This document shows, piece by piece, positions 1-9,022 of a stretch of DNA of 13,458 bases; the stretch's first letter is position 1, and every line of letters begins with the position of its first letter. Both the position numbers and the translations under genes were made by a program. The notes under the pieces are model-generated. The model ran no database searches, had not been told where the DNA came from, and was given only the letters and a program-made list of their open reading frames with translations. This DNA comes from Falciphora oryzae. Its lineage: Eukaryota; Ascomycota; Sordariomycetes; Magnaporthales; Magnaporthaceae. The DNA is taken from positions 340,836-354,293 of the forward strand of contig JNVV01000040.1 in NCBI GenBank assembly GCA_000733355.1, written 5' to 3'.

Positions 1-695
1 TCAACGCACAAAATGGTGGCCGCTACGGCACCGCTCTCCAAGCCGCTTCAGTGGGAGGCCACACGGACATTGTGCAACTACTGCTGGACAAAGGAGCCGA
101 CGTCAACGCACAAGGTGGCCGCTACGCTACCGCTTTCCAAGCTGCCTTGGAAGGAGGCCACACGGACATTGTGCGATTGCTGCTGGACGCGGGAGCCGAC
201 GTCAACGCACAAAATGGTGGCCGCTACGGCACCGCTCTCCAAGCCGCTTCAGTGGGAGGCCACAAGGACATTGTGCGACTGCTGCTAAACGCGGGAGCCG
301 ACGTTAACGCAAAAGGTGGCTGCTACGTCACCGCTCTCTATGCTGCTTTGGAAGGAAGCCATACGGACATTGTGCGACTGCTGCTGGACGCGGGAGCCAA
401 CGTCGACGTACAAGGTGGTGGCCGCTACGTTACCGCTCTCCAAGCCGCTTCAGTGAGAGGCCACAAGGACGTTGTGCGACTGCTGCTGGATAAAGGAGCC
501 GACGTTAACGCATAAGGTGGTGGCCGCTACGCTACCGCTCTTTTGGAAGGAAGTCATACGGACATTATGCGATTGCTGCTGGACGCGGGAGCCAACGTCG
601 ACGCACAGGGTGGTGGCGGCTACGACACCGCTCTTTATATTGCCGTAGAGCGAGGCAATAAGGATATTGTGCAACTCCTCGAAAAAAAAGGATGC
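1..695 (+). repeat. Tandem ankyrin-coding repeats with a two-repeat higher-order unit
   Basis: Seven repeat units can be aligned on the 'gac att gtg' core at 66, 165, 267, 366, 468, 561 and 663. Spacing alternates 99/102 nt except for the 93-nt unit that carries a 9-nt deletion. Two repeat types alternate: one with A-A-S-V-x-G-H-K/T and one with A-A-L-E-G-G/S-H-T. This makes a dimeric unit of about 201 nt; bases 1-72 match 202-273 almost perfectly. Identity falls towards the 3' end, where the last unit is clearly diverged. Confidence 0.85.
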
Positions 696-701
696 CAATA
701 A
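3..701 (+). pseudogene. Ankyrin-repeat protein, C-terminal part, with premature stop
   Basis: An open frame entering from the left edge encodes ankyrin repeats of the G-H-T/K-D-I-V-R-L-L-L-D-x-G-A-D-V-N-A type. It stops at TAA 513-515, but the same frame continues after the stop with two more ankyrin repeats and ends at TAA 699-701. At the stop, the equivalent codon in sibling repeats is CAA (Gln), so one C-to-T change explains it. The repeat after the stop also lacks 9 nt present in its siblings. Fungal proteins of this kind are often C-terminal sensors of NACHT-ankyrin receptors, but no NTPase domain lies in the window, so the receptor assignment is inference. The upstream part may still be translated as a protein ending at 512. 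Ankyrin identity is firm; pseudogene status is likely. Confidence 0.75.
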
Positions 702-2191
702 ACTATCGCGAAAGCGGCGCGACTCACCCACTTCGACCAATGTGGGGTACGCCAGCGCGTTACTAAGATGGTCGGGAGGGTGCGCTAGGACTACTTGCCT
801 GATTCCCTCCTGGGCAGGCGGGCGGAATTTGGTCTTTGGGTCCAGGAGCAGGCGGAAGGAGATGGGTTGGTGGTGGCGGTAGCGGAGGGCGAGTCCCGTC
901 GACGGCTTCTGCTGCTGTTCCTGGTCCTCCTCGGTAAAGCGGAAAACCAGCCACCAGCAGTAGTGCTCGGCGTCGTGGATGCAGCCTTCGGCCCGGGGCG
1001 TTAGGAAGGCCGGGTCCTTGGGCCCGCCGAGCAGCATGACGAGGCGCCGGATGCGCTTTGTCAATCGCCGCTTGTCGTCGAAGGTGATGTCGCGGTCAAA
1101 GTCTTTGCGCTCGAGCAGGAACAAGGCGCTGCTGCCGTCGCCGGCGCCGCCCTTTTTCTTCTCGACGAGGAACCGCGGCAGGCGCGCGAAGCCGTCCGGC
1201 AGGGCAAAGTCTGCGAGGCGCAGGCTGCAGGCAGAAGCGGCGGCGGCGGCAGTGGCGGCGGCGGGCTGTGGCGGCGACGGTGGTGGTAATAATGAGGCAG
1301 TCGGCCAGGGCAGGCCGGCCGAGATGGCCTTGCGCTCGATACCGGAGCGCAGCAGAGGAGTTGAGGCCGAGGAGGCGCCCGCGACGGCGGAGCGGACGAG
1401 ATCGATGGGCTCGCGGTCAACGGCGCTGCCGACGACGACAATGCTGACGCGCACGTCGTTGGCGTCGGCCCCTGGCCAAGCGGGGTGGTGGAAGGACGAC
1501 TCGGCCAGTAGCTGGTTTAGGCGCGTAACGTGCGCCGCCAGCTCGGCCACCAGCGCCTTAAACTTGGCGAGGTCCAGGATCGACCAGCGGATTTTGTTCC
1601 ACGTGCTCGTCTTTCTGCGCATGCGGCCGGGCTCGGCGGCGGCGTCTCTAACGGTCTCGGCCTTTTCGGGACCTTCCCCCTCGTCTTCTTCCATGTCGGG
1701 CTCTTCTTCGTTTTTGTTTTTGTCTTCGTTCTCCCTTCCGCCTTGCCACGGCGCTTGTTGCGTCGAAATGAGCGCTGCATTCAGGCGACCAGTTCGACGA
1801 GCTTGTCCGACCTAGTGGGCTCCTCGGTCGTCGGCTCGAGACCGTACCTGTCGCTTAGCGCTTCGTGCTTTCGAAATAAAAGCGGCGCCAAACGCGGGAG
1901 CAGGCGGGCCTGCTGCTCCTGCTGCATTTTGGCCGCGCTGCTGCCATCATCCCTTTCACTTTATGTCTCTTCCCTGTCCTCCCCGCCATTAGGCGCCGTG
2001 TTGGTGGTGAGCGCAGTGCCCAGGCCGCAGTTCTCCCCCCACATTTACAGGCGGAAGCGCTCGACCTCGAGCCGGAGGACCAGCCGCTCGGCGTCGCGGC
2101 TGAAGCCGAATCCCCTGCGGAACGCCTTGACCGCGAAGACGGCGGACTGGAAGGCCACGCCGGCGATGGTCAGGTACGTGCCGGGATCCAT
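701..2191 (-). pseudogene. Decayed HeLo-domain gene (prion-inhibition and propagation type), possibly with kinase-like C-terminus
   Basis: The minus strand starts at ATG 2191-2189 with a typical HeLo N-terminus (MDPGTYLTIAGVAFQSAVFA, then an L-R-L-E-V-E-R-F-R-L helix followed by M-W-G-E-N-C-G-L). Further on come R-Y-G-L and, in another frame, K-I-R-W-S-I-L-D-L-A-K-F-K-A-L-V, the usual end of a HeLo domain. Lesions: TAA at 2047-2045 inside the conserved WG helix, TAA at 1963-1961, TGA at 1783-1781, and a one-base shift just upstream of that TGA into the frame that stays open from about 1789 down past 700. Residues resembling the degenerate kinase-like region of HeLo-kinase proteins follow (L-L-G-G-P-K-D-P-A-F, later R-P-P-A-Q-E). 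Similarity fades where the convergent ankyrin gene begins; below 701 the frame only reads antisense ankyrin repeats. An acidic, lysine-rich linker lies near 1690-1740. HeLo identity is strong, the kinase-like part tentative. Confidence 0.7.
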
Positions 2192-2471
2192 TTTGTTGCT
2201 GGACAAGGAAGCGATCGATACTTTCTCTTTTGGGCTTGATTGGAGGGCAGCAATTTGGTGAGCGCGGCTTTTTTTCGAAAGCTGTCAGGCTGATACGCTG
2301 TCGGCTGTTATGGTACATTAGCGCCAGGCACACGCACAGCCCCCGGGAGTCCCTTTTGAGGTCCTCGAATGTCGTCGCAGCTTACGGGCTGTGGCATTTT
2401 GCCCCCTACGTTATTCGCAAGCGTGCGGCTGAGCCGGCAACCAGCTCCCTGGTTAGGGAGGCTTACATCAC

Positions 2472-2570
2472 ACCGTGGTCAAAATCAATTGATAGTATGC
2501 TAGCTATGCATACGTATGGTGTATATTGCAGGCGATTTATCGAGTAAATTCCCAATTGAATAAAATAATA
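2472..2570 (+). repeat. AT-rich dispersed repeat, copy 1
   Basis: Aligns in direct orientation with 5734-5843. Both start with ACCGTGG, share AAATYAATT and TACGTAWGGTG, then a GGCGRTTTAT block, and end with GAATAAAATA. The copies are diverged by substitutions and small gaps. It could be a solo terminal repeat, a small non-autonomous transposon or an old duplicated spacer; no target-site duplication was found by eye. Confidence 0.6.
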
Positions 2571-2761
2571 GGTGAGGATGTGGGAGGGAGAACCTTTCAC
2601 CCTCTTCAATTACATACCCAAAGCATTTTTACTGCGATGACTGACTCCCCTAGGCTTCGGTTGGGGGTCTCAGCCCCTGTAATGACATCACACAACCTGG
2701 GCGTCAACGTCGAAACTGACTTGGACTTATACAGGTTAGCTCTACAGGCCCAGCCACCGGA

Positions 2762-2769
2762 TTTATAAG
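2762..2769 (+). promoter_or_regulatory. TATA-like box of the HET gene
   Basis: TTTATAAG lies about 170 nt upstream of the HET start codon in a GC-balanced stretch without open frames. The distance is reasonable for a fungal core promoter; only the motif supports the call. Confidence 0.35.
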
Positions 2770-2940
2770 GGCAGCGCCTGATGGGTAGGGGGCAGCAGAG
2801 ATTTCAAGCGGACGCATCAACAATCAAGCATACCAGAGGCACATATTCCTGTTCTGACCGTTCAGATCCGGTGACCCTTATTTGATCCATGCGGTCAAGC
2901 CTGGTCTGCGCAACGGTTCCCCGACACCCCACGGCCCACG

Positions 2941-5556
2941 ATGCTCTGCGGCGCTTGCGAGGAGATATTCTCGAGGCCGCGGGAACTCACATACGGGACC
3001 CCGTATCAATGGCGGCACACGAGATATTCGTACCGCGATGCTCTCGAGGCCGGCTGCCATCTCTGTAATCTCGTCGAGGCACACAGAATCACTGGGCCGA
3101 GGACGCGCAGATTCCCAGAAAAGTTCACCTATTGTTTCAAGGTCCTCGACGAGACATGGGCCAGAACAGGTTACGGGCCAAAATGGCTAGTTCCCCGCGA
3201 AGAAGGCGACATCGACTGCGAACAGTATTTCCAGTTGGTGAATCGAGACCCCACGTCGTACGGCTTGTCCAAGTTCCTTGCGGCCGATTCGGACGAGTTT
3301 CTGGCCAAGGGCAGGGAATTTTGGTTGCTTCTCGAGATTTACGGACCCGACGAACACCTCGTGTTGCATTTTGAGCTCGGTCGAGGTGTGTGTGCAGCGT
3401 CTTGCCCCTTTACCATACCCCTCCTCGACACCGGCTGACATGGGGCAGAGAGCGAGGCCGAGGACCTTGCCCAAGCCCGCCTCGAGCAGCAGGCGTCGAC
3501 CGGATCGCCGGAAAGCTTACGTCTCGCAAGCCATTGGCTCAACAAATGCCTACTCAATCACCCGGGGTGCGGCGTGGTCGGGGAGGCGGCCTGGCGCCCA
3601 AGCAGACTCCTTGACGTTGGCTCGCCTGACCAGCCTTGCCTTCGCCTTGCCCTGCGGCCTTCCCTGCGTGACGAAGCTCGTTACGTGGCGTTAAGCCATC
3701 GCTGGGGCGTCATCAAAGATTTTATCCTGACTTCGACAAACTTGGCAAGCTACCAAGTAGGAATACCCCAGTCCAGCCTCTCTTCAACCATACTCGATGC
3801 GATCCATGCCACCCGAGCGCTTGGCTGCCAATACCTTTGGATAGACTGCATGTGCATCGTTCAAGATGACTCCGACGACTGGCTTCGAGAATCTGCCGAG
3901 ATGTCGAAGGTGTACAAGCACGCGACCCTCACCATCACGGCGGCAAACAGCGGGTCGGCCGACGGAGGATGCTTCGTCACTCGGAACCAATACCGCGTGC
4001 GGCCGTGCAGGCTGCCCAACCCCTTCAGCCACGACTCGAAGACGCTGTTCTTCTATTTACGATCGCCGCATCTCAACGAGTCCTACCGGGGAGAGGTGCA
4101 GGAGTCCGTCTGGTACCGCCGCGGCTGGGTGTTTCAGGAGCGGACGCTGTCCCCGCGGCTGCTCATCTTCGGCAAGAGCCAGATCCTCTGGGCCTGCCAG
4201 GAGATACAGGCATCAGAGGGGTGGCCGGACGGCAAAACCAGCAAGTTCTTCATCGACAGATTCGAGAGCTTCGAGATCGAGAAAGCGCGCTTTCGGGCGT
4301 TGATGGACGGCCCGACAGACATGGATGCGATGTGGTGGGAGTTCATCCGCAACTACACGCTCGCCCAGTTAACCCACATGTCCGACCGGTTGGTCGCGCT
4401 ACAGGGATTGGTCGCGGAAATCGAACTGGCCACCAACCGGCGGCACTGCGAGGGGTTCTGGGTCTGCTCGTGGCCAGAGTCGTTAATATGGACGGCCGAG
4501 ACCCCGGTCATGCCCAGACCGATGGACTGCCGAGCCCCGACATGGTCGTGGGCATCCATCGACGGCCCCGTCAAGCCTAACGGCGGCCGATACCGCGGTC
4601 TCCCAGTGATGGAGATTACCTCGACGACTCCCGTTGCAGTCCAGTCGCTCCCACGTGGGCCTCCCGGCACCGCTCATAGCCCAAGAGCAACTTTGACAGG
4701 GCTGCGAGTTTCTGGGCAGCTCTACCTACTGGAAACAGCGCCAGGATTATCATGGAGTGCGGAATTTGGATCCGGAAGGGGCACGGCTCCGAGGATAACG
4801 CTGATGATCAAAGGCACTCCTCCAGGAGACGGGGTTGCTCCGAGCCACGAGCCTCACCAAGGAGAAAACGCTCAGATGTCACCGGGGTCGGCCACGGATA
4901 CGGATACAATAGCAGCAGCCCTCGAAAGCTTGGCTCTTGGTGATGAAGCAACCAAGGAGCGAGTCGAAAAACAGCCTGTAGGGAAAGAAATGCTGCTGGT
5001 TTCGCGCCAGCCCTACTTCCTACGCCCGCGCCCTAGTCTTGCCCGGAGATATTACCACCGGATTCGGTACAGGATATTACGGTCGTACCCCGCTCGCGGT
5101 CTCGGGCTCGGCAGGCAGCTCGGCAGGCAAGCCGTAAAGCGATGCCGTCAATGGAGAGAATACCGGCGCGATATTAGTGTCGGTTTGCGTAAGCTCATTA
5201 CCGGCAATCCCAGCTACTGCTACTTGGAGGAATTCGAGGACCGAAACAGATGGAAAATGATTCCGGCCAAGCAGCCCATGCCACCATCCCGCACCCCGGA
5301 ATCGCGCGTGGATCTGCTACCGAAGACCCGAGATCTCGACGCCGACTGCCACTTTGATTCCGTACCGCCTGCGAGCGGCACCCAGGTCTTCGTCTTGCCG
5401 ATGCTCCAGGGAGAGACGGTATCTGGCCTCCTCATCACCCCAGTGCGCAAGTCCTCGGGCATATATCAAAGGATTGGGGCTTTCGAAATGCGTCGAGGCG
5501 GATTTAAACGGCTCCAGGATGAAGAGCCGGCTGGGTCAACACTGACACTCGTCTAG
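2941..5556 (+). CDS. HET-domain protein (heterokaryon incompatibility type), two exons
   Basis: Gene model join(2941..3385, 3449..5556), 850 aa, stop TAG. The start ATG has A at -3 and opens directly onto the N-terminal C-x-x-C (3-6) and G-C-H-L-C (38-42) cysteine pairs common in this family. The HET domain follows: Y-V-A-L-S-H-R-W-G (227-235), L-W-I-D-C-M-C-I-V-Q (278-287) and R-G-W-V-F-Q-E-R-T-L-S-P-R (373-385). The C-terminal half has no named domain but ends in the frequent pattern with Y-Q-R-I-G-A-F. HET proteins trigger cell death when different fungal individuals fuse; the domain is related to TIR folds. Here it is a stand-alone HET protein with no attached NACHT or WD40. The gene looks intact once the in-frame TGA at 3436-3438 is placed in the intron. 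Its partner is unknown. Two AT-rich repeat copies flank it. Confidence 0.88.
3386..3448 (+). other. Intron of the HET gene
   Basis: Donor GTGTGT at 3386, branch point CTGAC at 3435-3439 and acceptor CAG ending at 3448; 63 nt. Its length is a multiple of three, so the frame runs through it except for a TGA that is part of the branch point. Removing it joins the two halves of an otherwise continuous HET protein with a split GAG codon. Confidence 0.8.
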
Positions 5557-5733
5557 GTCGGGAGCCAGTCTGGGTGTGACGAATCCGACAGCAACACCTA
5601 GATTTTCACAGAGATCCCTGTTCTCTGCTTCAAACTGCTGTATCACATCTGCCGCCTCCTTCTGGATCTCGTCTGCCCTCACCCCGATTATGGCATCGAG
5701 TCTGGAGATTTTAGCACATTGGCTGTGTATCGT
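5536..5733 (-). pseudogene. Short protein remnant, unassigned
   Basis: A minus-strand frame ending at TGA 5538-5536 reads like real protein: a charged amphipathic helix (RADEIQKEAADVIQQFEAEN) followed by L-G-V-A-V-G-F-V-T-P-R-L-A-P-D-L-D-E. It has no ATG of its own. Upstream it runs into the AT-rich repeat copy at 5734, where the protein-like character stops. Its 3' end overlaps the last codons of the HET gene in antisense. The composition suggests the C-terminal stub of a lost gene. I do not recognise the family, and chance coding on the antisense strand remains possible. Confidence 0.3.
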
Positions 5734-5843
5734 ACCGTGGGCGAAATTAATTTGTAATATGTAGGATTATGTGCTATAAATACGTAAGGTGCAAATTTTG
5801 GGGGCGGTTTATTAGGCAAGTTAACTATTAATCGAATAAAATA
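5734..5843 (+). repeat. AT-rich dispersed repeat, copy 2
   Basis: Direct repeat of 2472-2570, with shared ACCGTGG start, TACGTAAGGTG core, GGCGGTTTAT block and GAATAAAATA end. It is followed by a very AT-rich tail (GTTAATTAATTAAATAAG). About 3.26 kb separates the copies, which bracket the HET gene. Confidence 0.6.
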
Positions 5844-7131
5844 GTTAATTAATTAAATAAGCCATGTCAATTCATTCTTCGTTACGCTGCGCGACACATG
5901 TATAGTTCGTCACCCGCCGGGGCCCACGAGGCGACGATGTCGAGGTCTCCCGCAGCTGAAGGGAGCAGTGCGGCTGAGGCTACTCCGCGAGACCAGCTGC
6001 AATAGCTGCAATAAGGAACCCCGCGATGGCTACAGAGCGAGTGAGTGAGTTTATTTAACGTCGGTAAAGTCGGGATCTACCAGTCCCTGCCTCCCAGGCG
6101 GCATACGACGTGGTAGCGCTACCTAAGCTTATCTACACCAGGCTATAGCGCTGCTATCAAGGCGGCTAACAAATTAAACCCGAAGGCACACGGAGGTCGG
6201 GCCGCATTCCGGCGCTCCTTGTTGGTGAGCGGGCAATCGGCAGTATGGCGTAAAAACGCCGGGGCGTTGTAAGCGCAGCGGGTGGTAGTAGTGCTATCGG
6301 CCGGTGAGTGTACCGGAAAGGGGTAAGGCCGGGTTTGGGCGGAGGGGACCTCGGGACCACCCCTGGGCCCGGCCGTGGTGTGGGGGAACAACGAGCCTAC
6401 TGTTGGTCTGGTCGCGCCACGTCCGGAGGGGTAGTGATACGTCAGGTTCAGTCGCCGTGCAAAATATGGGAACGCAGAGACACCCATCCTGGCAGAGCAA
6501 GGCGAGGCTTCGGACGAAGTCTGCAGATGAAGCTACTGCACCAACAGGCGGCCTCATTCCTTGCGCTGTTAATTGAAGATCTGCATGGCTCTGCAAATAT
6601 CGGACGATATCTACAGGATGCAGCTATCCAATGGAGCAGCTGCGCCAATCGTAAATCAGCTAAAGTGCCAAATCCGCCCTCACCCTCCATTTCCTTCTCC
6701 CTTGTCGCCAATGGTATACAGAAGTTCCATGCAGGTGCATGGTCAAGTGAGGTGGAACAAATGCCGCAAATTCTGGATTGCTTCAAAGCGGGCGGTGGCT
6801 GCAGTCCCGTGGTCCCTATCAATCACTTTCGTGCAATAAGAACAGGTGATACCACCTTTTCCCCAATAGGAACAACAGAAAGTAATGCAGAGCAACGACA
6901 AGCGTTTTCAGGATGTGGTTGGGGATGGCCAAACTCGCACAACGGAGCTGCGTGCATCGCCCCCAATAGTCGCCCGGATCTAACGCAAAGACAGATGTCT
7001 CCCACCACCCGCCAGACTTTGGTTTGACCGCGCTCTGCCTCTCCGAACAGCTGAATTCCGTGCTTTGTCGGCGTGGCAGCTTGACACGCCAGTCACAAGT
7101 ACGCGACACATCGTCCAAATGCGCCTGCCTT
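5844..7131. other. Gap without a recognised gene
   Basis: Begins AT-rich, then changes near 6040 at a GAGCGAGTGAGTGAGTTTAT stretch into a GC-rich block (about 6170-6420). A minus-strand frame of 114 codons (6487-6143) crosses this block, rich in Pro, Thr and Arg, with no family motif. The abrupt base change and the short GAGT repeats would suit an old transposon end, but nothing seen proves it. From about 6500 to 7131 the sequence is of mixed composition and is probably the upstream region of the HeLo effector gene. Confidence 0.4.
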
Positions 7132-7328
7132 CAAGCTCCCTCCAGACAGCACAGCACCCTCTCAGCCCCCCCGCAATGGCGTCCGGTGATGTTGTCAAGG
7201 ACGTTTCCCGTCTGGCCAGACTCTTCAAACAAGCTCCCTCCAAACAGCACAGCACTCCTAATCAGCCCCCCGCAATGGCGTCCGGTGATTTTGTCAAGGA
7301 CGTTTCCGGCCTGGCCAGCCTTTACAAC
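7132..7328 (+). repeat. Tandem duplication of the 5' end of the HeLo effector gene
   Basis: Copy 1 (7132-7229) and copy 2 (7230-7328) share CAAGCTCCCTCCA, the CAGCACAGCAC and CAGCCCCCC leader segments, the start codon (ATG at 7176 and 7275, 99 nt apart and in frame) and about 15 codons (M-A-S-G-D-V/F-V-K-D-V-S). A small indel in the leader is the only length difference. Confidence 0.85.
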
Positions 7329-8074
7329 AACGTCATTGACAGTTTCAAGCATGTTCAGATCGCGTCCGGCCGGAACCTCGCGACGTCCGTGCTGAAGCTG
7401 GACAACGCACAGCTGAGACTGTCAAGATGGGGCGACGCCTTGGGTCTGAGCGGCGGCCACGTTGACGAAGAGACGGCTTTGCCACCAGACGTCTGGTCCG
7501 AAACGGCCAAACGCGAGGCGGGAGAGAAGCTCGGCCAGATTCTGGAGAGTTTCAACACGGCCTGGAAGAATTCGGACAGAAGCGCTCCGGTAATCGACGA
7601 ACACAGCGGCTTGGACCTGATGACGCGGTCACTCCACGAGAAAATGCGAGAGCTTTCGGGGAAGCGGATGAACGGGGCATCCCGAACCAAGAAGCCCAAG
7701 TTTGTTCTCTCGGAGGAGCGCCTGCAGAGCTTGGTCGGCGGCATCACAGAGCGAACGAACGAGCTTGTGGCTCTTGTTCCCGCTCAAGAGGCCAAAGAGT
7801 CAGAGCTCGCTGCCCGCGAAGTGTCCGACTTCAGTGCCCCTTTCCGGGTTTTGAATCAGGCCGCAACTGGGCAGGATGACTTTTTGGTGTCAGCGCTGGA
7901 AAAGATTCTTAAGCCAGCAGTAAGTCCCGTTCATACATTCCATTGTTACGTACACCGCCGCTTACGCACCCATAGGATAATACCATGACCTTTAACACAA
8001 AAGGGAGCAGTGTCCAAAAGATGGGGCAGGATACGGGAGGGCGCTACGAAATGACAATCACGTCACGGCAGTAA
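7275..8074 (+). CDS. HeLo-domain cell-death effector with C-terminal amyloid-like motif
   Basis: Gene model join(7275..7919, 7976..8074), 247 aa. Residues 1-170 match the HeLo domain of HET-S type proteins: S-L-Y-N-N-V-I-D-S-F-K-H-V-Q (15-28), L-K-L-D-N-A-Q-L-R-L-S-R-W-G (40-53), L-G-Q-I-L-E-S-F (86-93) and K-P-K-F-V-L-S-E-E-R-L-Q-S-L-V (140-154). HeLo domains insert into membranes and kill the cell when a C-terminal prion domain folds. Here a 56-nt intron (donor GTAAGT at 7920, acceptor ATAG ending 7975) precedes a 32-residue final exon rich in Asn, Thr, Gln and Gly, with core FNTKGSSVQKMGQDTGGR. The layout equals HET-S but the motif differs. The second of two duplicated ATGs is chosen because the family start aligns there; the copy at 7176 would add 33 residues. 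Without splicing the frame ends at 7988 and lacks the motif. HeLo identity is firm; the motif's amyloid nature is inferred. Confidence 0.85.
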
Positions 8075-8470
8075 TAGGAGGGCGTTTTAAACGGTTGACA
8101 TGTTTCGTTAAACGTTGAAGGGTGCGTTATCACAGGCGTAATGGAGTGCTTCATGTCACTTACCTTTTAGTACTCCAGCCTGGACGCATGTCTTTATGTT
8201 TTCGATAATTATAACCTTGAGCTTAGGGGAGGGTCCTCGATTTGCTTTGGGTATTAGATGAAATGGGCTATCGATCTATTAGCAAATTCCACTGGCCTTG
8301 GAAATCGTTCTCTCGATTCGGCTGTGCATGTAGATGACTTTCCTCCGCCGGGCGACAACCCGCTATTCTAAATATTGCCACTCCGTCAGCTAGGTGCGTA
8401 GGTGTGTTGGATTTTCTGGAGTGGGGTGTGACGCGGATCGAGAAGACGCGAGTCTGGGAGCCATAGATGG
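7909..8470 (+). repeat. Segmental duplication, copy A (motif exon and 3' flank)
   Basis: Aligns with 9195-9762 over its whole length: the last codons of exon 1 (C-C-A-G-C-A), the intron, the motif exon, the TAATAGGAGGGC after the stop, and about 390 nt of 3' flank (shared CACAGGCGTAATGGAGTGCT, GCTTTGGGT, GACGCGGA). Divergence is low in the exon and grows in the flank. Confidence 0.85.
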
Positions 8471-9022
8471 TGTGTCACGTATCACGTGTCTGCACCGGCC
8501 ACCGTAGACGTGCATTTAGTCCCGGAAGTGTCGCGGCCCTACGTGGCTCGGCTTCCTTTAGAATCCACGCACACTTTTCCGTCACCGCACACAGATGGCA
8601 ATCTGTGGGTGTTCAGGGACTGGAGAAGTCCCTGCTATCTGCGGGCCAGGCAGCCAAGGTCTAGTCTAGGTGGGCCACATAGCCCGTGCAGTGGTGCCTG
8701 AGGCCGTCACACACAATGCGACATGCGGGGAATGATTGGTATGTAATTGAGGGTCACCAATGCACGAACCGGATCCAAATGCAATACGCCACAACCGCGC
8801 CTTCCAGCGGTGTCACCACTGCGGAAGGCGCCTCGTGCCGGAACTGATTGGTGGTTCTATCTTGGACCACCGCCGGCAAACTCTGCCGGCAGCGGCCCGA
8901 GGGCTAGACTACGAAGTGTGCGCCGCACAGACCACGGCCACACGTGACAACCAACATATACGTAAAATCGACACCTGAACAAGAAACGTGTGGATTATTG
9001 CGGCGACAGTGGCGGACACCGA
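8471..9022. other. Spacer between the two effector genes
   Basis: No recognised gene. It follows the duplicated 3' flank and would hold the promoter of the small effector. A GCCGGC-bearing inverted repeat (CCGCCGGCAAACTCTGCCGGC, near 8870-8892) could form a small hairpin; no function is assigned. Confidence 0.4.

Larger units (their letters stand above)
2192..2940. other. Intergenic gap upstream of the HET gene
   Basis: No recognised gene. It separates the minus-strand HeLo pseudogene from the plus-strand HET gene, so it would hold both promoters. It contains an AT-rich repeat copy (2472-2570) and a TATA-like site (2762-2769). Open frames across it are short and show no family motif. Confidence 0.5.

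Noticed and set aside
1..695. CRISPR-like array from the regular repeats
   Set aside because: Units are about 100 nt, contiguous, protein-coding ankyrin repeats without spacers, in a eukaryotic genome.
450..700. Extension of the minus-strand HeLo frame to 450
   Set aside because: Below 701 it only reads the reverse of the ankyrin repeats (recurring A-A-T-T-L-C-V-x-V-G-S), so it is not part of the HeLo gene.
979..2261. Long plus-strand open frames (979-1815 and 1530-2261)
   Set aside because: They are antisense to the HeLo pseudogene, Ser/Arg-rich and without family motifs; the minus strand carries recognisable HeLo residues.
3436..3438. In-frame TGA splitting the HET gene, as a nonsense mutation
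   Set aside because: It lies inside a perfect CTGAC branch point of a 63-nt intron with GTGTGT donor and CAG acceptor; splicing removes it and keeps the frame.
6040..6420. Retrotransposon 3' end
   Set aside because: The GAGTGAGTGAG stretch and abrupt GC rise are suggestive, but no reverse transcriptase, integrase, terminal repeat or target-site duplication could be seen.
6308..7027. A 239-codon plus-strand frame upstream of the HeLo effector
   Set aside because: Starts at GTG, has low-complexity composition, no motif and overlaps equally long frames on the other strand.
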